From contig JAUCBJ010007146.1 in assembly GCA_032718475.1 (NCBI GenBank), positions 1-21,367 of the forward strand: a stretch of 21,367 bases of DNA. Reading direction: 5' to 3'. How positions within the stretch are numbered: the stretch's first letter is position 1; each line of letters opens with the position of its first letter. Position numbers and translations under genes: made by a program. The notes under the pieces are model-generated. The model saw only the letters and a program-made list of their open reading frames with translations, ran no database searches and was not told the DNA's origin. The DNA comes from Nemertoderma westbladi. Its lineage: Eukaryota > Xenacoelomorpha > Nemertodermatida > Nemertodermatidae. Positions 17,557 to 21,367 of the stretch are shown one piece after another.

Positions 17557-20500
17557 ATGTCTGATACTAAGCAGAACCTGTCAGACAGTTTATTAGATGT
17601 AACTATCTGCGACTCAGATAGAGACGTACAACCATCTGGTCGTAAATCCAGTTCACCTCCCACTGTGAGGAAGGTCATCCCTCCAGTAGTAATAACAGAA
17701 CCTAGGCTGGTCCAACATCGTAGGTCTATCATAGGCACTCGAGCTCAGGTCAAGCGGGACCAAAAGGCAGCGGAACAGCAACAACCCGCTAGTCAAGAAC
17801 TTATTCCTCAGCGGCCCAGCAGCTCCAGTAGTGAGGATACTGTAGAGCTGACACCCGAGCGCGGAGCAGAGATGACGGATGCGGTTTATACGGATCCCCT
17901 TCTCATCCTTCCTGCAGCCGTGCTCGCTGGGTTATTGATCGCGGTGGAAGAACACCAGATCGATTGGGCGAGAAGTCAACGGTCAACTAGAGATAGTTAC
18001 GCGGGATACACGAGTGAAGAACTGAAGTCTATTGTTGAGTCGCAATGGAACTTCCCCGGACCCGGACTCCCGTTTGATTTATCAGAAGCTGCCTGGGAAG
18101 ACATACACCGGATGGGAGTAGCCAAGGAGACCATCGATCCAGCTGTATGGAAGAGGTCCGCAGCCGGATACGCCCAGGGATTCTTCAGCTCTATGGAGCG
18201 AGTAGAGAGACAACTGTTTCAACAACCTCAAGGACCTCAAGAGCAGGGATCGCTGCTTTATCAAGTTAGAGAAAGAGTTTTGCGGATTAGGCTAATCTTA
18301 TCCGCCTTTGAGGAGGCTTCTAAAAGAAAACAAGACACGTCGTTGCAAGTTGCCGTAAAAACTTGGTTTCAACGGGTGAGTCGCCAGGTTCAAGGAGCAG
18401 CTCAGTGGAAAGCTCAGTTGGAGGAGCGCTCAACCCATGGAGAATCGACGGACGCCACTTTTTCCCAAGTGGAAAGTGAAGCGACGGCAGAGAAACCACA
18501 TAAGAGAGATGCCATTGACATCTATCTGTCAGACTATCAACGTTTTGTAGGTGATGAAGAGTTGCGGAGAAGACTAGAGGGACTTAGCCCTAATAGTGAA
18601 GGAGCACAGCGTGTGCTTGACGCCATCGACGTGGATAGGTTAGCGGCTAATCAAGCTAAATTCGATGAACCACTCCGCGTCGTTAAGGTCCAGGAAGAAC
18701 AAGTAAAGAAAAAACGTATAGAAGACAGAAAGGCAGCGGCAGTAGCAGCAGCAGTGGCAGCTGCAGAAGCAGAAACAAAAGCGGCAGCGGCAGTGGCAGC
18801 GGCAGAAACAAAAGCGGCAGTGGCAGCGGCAGAGGCAAAAGTGGCAGTAGCAGCAACAAAGGCAGCGGCCGAAGCAGAAAGAAAGGCAGCACTGGCAACA
18901 GCAGAGGCAGTGGTAGATGCAGAACGGAGGGCATCTGAAGAGGCAACCCAACTAGAGTTGGAAATTCTTCAAGAGAAGCAAGACAACTTCAATAAACAGT
19001 TAACAGCGAGCAATATGCAGATGATGAGTCGATCTACTCCCAAGAGACAGGGGTATACATCATCTGAGGAAGGCGATACCACCGACACTGAAGGCGGAGG
19101 AAATCGACCTCGCCTAAGCAGACGTAAAAGAACATTCCACCGTCAGAAATTGCCTGATTTGCCTCCAGCTGTTAGAAGGCAACTAAATAACACCAACTTA
19201 GGTAGTACAGAGCCCACAGACCAAATAATTAAAATAGAAAGACTCCCTACTATAGTAGATGAGCCTGAAATAATTAGGCCTGTTCTTGAAATCACCCCTT
19301 CGGTGATAGACATACCTGTGCTCCCTGAGACTACCTCTAAATTCCCTTTGCATAGCACTAAGCTACCTGTGCCCCGTAGAACTGCCCCGGAAACAGTTCA
19401 GGTCCTGGACCCCGAGCGAATTATTCATAATTTGTCGCCCGTTGTCCCTCGTCCGCCCGCTACGACGTTGGCGGATCCCGTTTCAGCGGTTGATTGGGTA
19501 GACGAGAGACGGCGGGGGATGGATATTCTCCTCGGAGCGATGAAGGAGAATCAGATACGCTCCTCCCAACAGGTCCGAGAGTTGGAAGGGACTGTCCAAC
19601 ATTTAAAGGGAACAGTGAGGGAAAGCAAGTTAGAGTTGCAAGAAGTGCAGCAAAATATCGCGCTAGAGCGCGATAAATTAGTAAATTTACAAAAGGGTAT
19701 ACCACCACCCCCTGTAACAATGTGTCAACCCGTTAGGTCTGAAGTATCTCATGCGCAAGGTGTGGAGCCTACACGCATTTATACTGCTAGCGAAGTAGAA
19801 ACTCCTATAGTGAACCCTATTAAGGGTAATTATAGACCTGTTTGTAATGATATTCCCTATGGAACTGATCATAATCCGAGGAATTTATATACCGATAATT
19901 CGATATTAAATAGCACAATGGCCCAAGAAAGTTTTACGCGTCAAATGGCTAGAACCGAAGCCCGGCAAGCGGTAAAAGTTGGAGAGATCGTCAAGTTCAA
20001 TGGAGATGAGATGAAGTGGTTACCTTTTAATGAATATTACAAAGATAACATACAGAACTCTGTACTATCTAATGGAGAAAAACTTAGATACCTCATCGAG
20101 TGCTTGGAAGGATCTCCCAAGTTAATGGCGTTAAAGTTTATTGGACATCCAGACGGATTAAGACAAGTTTGGGATACACTAAACATCAGGTATGGTAATA
20201 GGAATAATATCGCTGGGTACTTGTATGCCAAGTTAGTAGCGCCCCGAAAGTTTATTAGTAGCGGAATTATCGAGTTTTCCGATGAGATCCAGGAGATCTG
20301 CAGACAATTAGATTGGCTAGGTAAGTCGCATGAGTATCAGAACACTATGGTTATTAGAGCAGTGGCTTCTACTTTACCTAAAGGTGGAGTAGGTACACGC
20401 TGGGATAAGAAAGTGTTATATATGATGGAACAACAACAGCGAGACCCTACCATGGCTGATCTCATGTCATTCCTAGATGGAGAAGTGAAATTACAGCTCC

Positions 20501-21367
20501 TGAAACTGTCTAGGGAGAAAACACCGGAAAACAAGGTAAGTGAGAAACCCGTCTCTAGGAGAAAAATAACACCAGTATGTTATATCGATGACGGCGAAAG
20601 CCAGACTTCACAAGGAGAAGATAGCGGGAAGGACACGGATAGATCTTATTACGTGAATAAAATGCCTAAAGATCAGGTAAGTAAATTTAAGTCTCGAACA
20701 AATGACAGGAGGGAACAGGTAAGAAAAACTCCTCCCACGTCTCCCAAGAGAATTCAGGTGAGAAAACCCGAAGAAAGGGCAAGTGTACACAATGTGACTC
20801 AAAACAAGGTAAGTAACATCAAACCAAAATGTGCGCTGTGTGACGGGACCCACTATTTGAATAGGTGCGATGAATTTCTAAAGAAATCATTAACGGAGAG
20901 ACGCGAAGTCATGTGGGATAAGCGGTTATGTTATAATTGCCTCAGACAAGGACACCAACGACGAACCTGTTTCTCTGACATAAGGTGTGCAAAGTGTGGT
21001 GCGAAACATCATACCTTGTTGCACGCTGAATTCGATCGAAATAGTCCGAATCAGGTAAGTGATTCCGAGTTACATGTCCAATTCAGTGATGTGAACGACA
21101 CTGATCAATCTGAGATGGAAGGATTCTATACAGACGAGTTCTCTGACGAAAACGAATCCTGTTACATGATAAATACCGCAGTGTATCGAGCACTAACATA
21201 TGAGAAAGATACAGAGAACGACTTTACTCTAACTACTTCTGAACGACAACCACCTTGGAAAGAGACATCCTCCAATGTAGGGATCCGAGAGTTTCCTGTG
21301 GTGCAGGTAAGGGTTCACGGACCTAAGAGGAGTTATGTAGTGAACGCCCTCCTAGACTCCGGCAGCA
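17557..21367 (+). CDS. gag-pol: BEL/Pao retrotransposon gag-pol, 5' 1270 codons, runs off window end
   Basis: A single frame, open without interruption from ATG 17557 (first ATG after an in-frame TAA at 17521, G at -3) to the window end. Residues 1-800 are an unusually long N-terminal region with no family recognised: a short hydrophobic stretch (LLILPAAVLAGLLIAV, about 115-130), an Ala/Glu/Lys-rich coiled coil (about 385-480), and a Pro-rich region with a second coiled coil (about 650-710). From about residue 809 there is a BEL gag domain (KFNGDEMKWLPFNEYYK, WDTLNIRYGNRNNIAGYLYAKL). Then come three zinc-binding motifs: CX2CX3HX4C at 1092, CYNCLRQGHQRRTC at 1125, and CAKCGAKHHTLLH at 1144. 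The last visible residues (1264-1270) include LLDSGS, the DSG catalytic motif of the BEL-type aspartic protease. RT, RNase H and integrase should follow outside the window. The complete lack of stops suggests a young element. Confidence 0.9.
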   Translation, partial: MSDTKQNLSDSLLDVTICDSDRDVQPSGRKSSSPPTVRKVIPPVVITEPRLVQHRRSIIGTRAQVKRDQKAAEQQQPASQELIPQRPSSSSSEDTVELTPERGAEMTDAVYTDPLLILPAAVLAGLLIAVEEHQIDWARSQRSTRDSYAGYTSEELKSIVESQWNFPGPGLPFDLSEAAWEDIHRMGVAKETIDPAVWKRSAAGYAQGFFSSMERVERQLFQQPQGPQEQGSLLYQVRERVLRIRLILSAFEEASKRKQDTSLQVAVKTWFQRVSRQVQGAAQWKAQLEERSTHGESTDATFSQVESEATAEKPHKRDAIDIYLSDYQRFVGDEELRRRLEGLSPNSEGAQRVLDAIDVDRLAANQAKFDEPLRVVKVQEEQVKKKRIEDRKAAAVAAAVAAAEAETKAAAAVAAAETKAAVAAAEAKVAVAATKAAAEAERKAALATAEAVVDAERRASEEATQLELEILQEKQDNFNKQLTASNMQMMSRSTPKRQGYTSSEEGDTTDTEGGGNRPRLSRRKRTFHRQKLPDLPPAVRRQLNNTNLGSTEPTDQIIKIERLPTIVDEPEIIRPVLEITPSVIDIPVLPETTSKFPLHSTKLPVPRRTAPETVQVLDPERIIHNLSPVVPRPPATTLADPVSAVDWVDERRRGMDILLGAMKENQIRSSQQVRELEGTVQHLKGTVRESKLELQEVQQNIALERDKLVNLQKGIPPPPVTMCQPVRSEVSHAQGVEPTRIYTASEVETPIVNPIKGNYRPVCNDIPYGTDHNPRNLYTDNSILNSTMAQESFTRQMARTEARQAVKVGEIVKFNGDEMKWLPFNEYYKDNIQNSVLSNGEKLRYLIECLEGSPKLMALKFIGHPDGLRQVWDTLNIRYGNRNNIAGYLYAKLVAPRKFISSGIIEFSDEIQEICRQLDWLGKSHEYQNTMVIRAVASTLPKGGVGTRWDKKVLYMMEQQQRDPTMADLMSFLDGEVKLQLLKLSREKTPENKVSEKPVSRRKITPVCYIDDGESQTSQGEDSGKDTDRSYYVNKMPKDQVSKFKSRTNDRREQVRKTPPTSPKRIQVRKPEERASVHNVTQNKVSNIKPKCALCDGTHYLNRCDEFLKKSLTERREVMWDKRLCYNCLRQGHQRRTCFSDIRCAKCGAKHHTLLHAEFDRNSPNQVSDSELHVQFSDVNDTDQSEMEGFYTDEFSDENESCYMINTAVYRALTYEKDTENDFTLTTSERQPPWKETSSNVGIREFPVVQVRVHGPKRSYVVNALLDSGS
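18721..18950 (+). repeat. Alanine-codon (GCA/GCG) microsatellite-like tract inside gag-pol
   Basis: The coding strand is dominated by GCA/GCG/GCC with interspersed GAA/AAA/ACA codons, encoding an AAAVAAAETKAAA-type helix. The trinucleotide-like composition keeps all three minus-strand frames largely open, which explains spurious Leu- or Cys-rich frames at 18640-18951. At protein level it is a likely coiled coil or single alpha-helix. Confidence 0.8.
20319..21312 (+). promoter_or_regulatory. Cluster of eight consensus 5' splice-donor-like sites
   Basis: AG|GTAAGT-type sequences have the GT at 20321, 20536, 20677, 20719, 20758, 20809, 21055 and 21307. Five are exact AGGTAAGT (20321, 20536, 20677, 20809, 21055). 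The others are AGGTAAGA, AGGTGAGA and AGGTAAGG. The last seven all begin on a codon boundary of the gag-pol frame, encoding Gln/Lys-Val-Ser/Arg. The sequences are plain to see; use as splice donors or U1 snRNP-binding sites is inference. Confidence 0.6.

Noticed and set aside
18640-18951. Cys-rich and Leu/Pro-rich minus-strand open frames
   Set aside because: Shadows of the Ala-codon (GCA/GCG) tract in the plus-strand gag-pol frame, which has real domains on both sides.

Overview
The window looks like non-genic, repeat-packed nuclear DNA of an invertebrate animal. The evidence is two BEL/Pao-type retrotransposon gag/gag-pol reading frames (a metazoan class), three copies of apurinic-endonuclease LINEs, several satellite arrays, a short inverted-repeat DNA transposon and a tRNA-like SINE segment. 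I found no host protein gene, rRNA or functional tRNA. An arthropod is a reasonable guess (BEL diversity, AT-rich spacers rich in the palindromes ATACCGGTAT and TAGGCCTA), but the sequence does not prove it.

Layout. 1-190: a 94-bp tandem duplication. 425-3190: two LINE fragments on the minus strand, joined so that both lack their 3' halves (copy B: endonuclease to start of RT; copy A: 5' UTR to start of endonuclease). 3215-4077: a 31-bp satellite with a 10-unit higher-order duplication. 4587-5106: a 520-bp DNA transposon-like element with poly-G runs, followed by a tRNA-derived SINE-like piece (minus strand). 5915-7248: three kinds of tandem repeat (62-bp units, a TTAACGTTAA palindrome cluster, 221-bp composite units carrying 18-bp sub-arrays). 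7249-10718: the best LINE copy (plus strand), near full length and broken by one nonsense codon and one 1-base deletion, followed by an inverted, internally deleted piece of itself (10719-10941). 10942-11700: GC-rich minirepeats, then a purine-rich strand. 11705-14106: a minus-strand BEL-like unit, with an intact 560-codon gag and, beyond it, a degraded unrecognised reading frame and an 85-bp hairpin. 14107-17556: AT-rich spacer with a 288-bp tandem duplication holding a perfectly conserved 79-bp core, and an ATACCGGTAT repeat. 17557-21367: a single uninterrupted plus-strand frame of 1270 codons running off the window end. It holds a very long N-terminal region, a BEL gag domain, three zinc knuckles and the DSG of an aspartic protease.

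The most unusual signal is in the last element. Seven near-perfect 5' splice-donor sequences (CAG/AAG|GTAAGT-like) lie within about 770 bases of the gag 3' part, and all seven are in the same codon phase; an eighth lies just upstream in another phase. Next in interest are the 79-bp frozen core, the intact gag-only ORF arranged head-to-head with the second gag, and the clean 18-bp arithmetic of the composite satellite.
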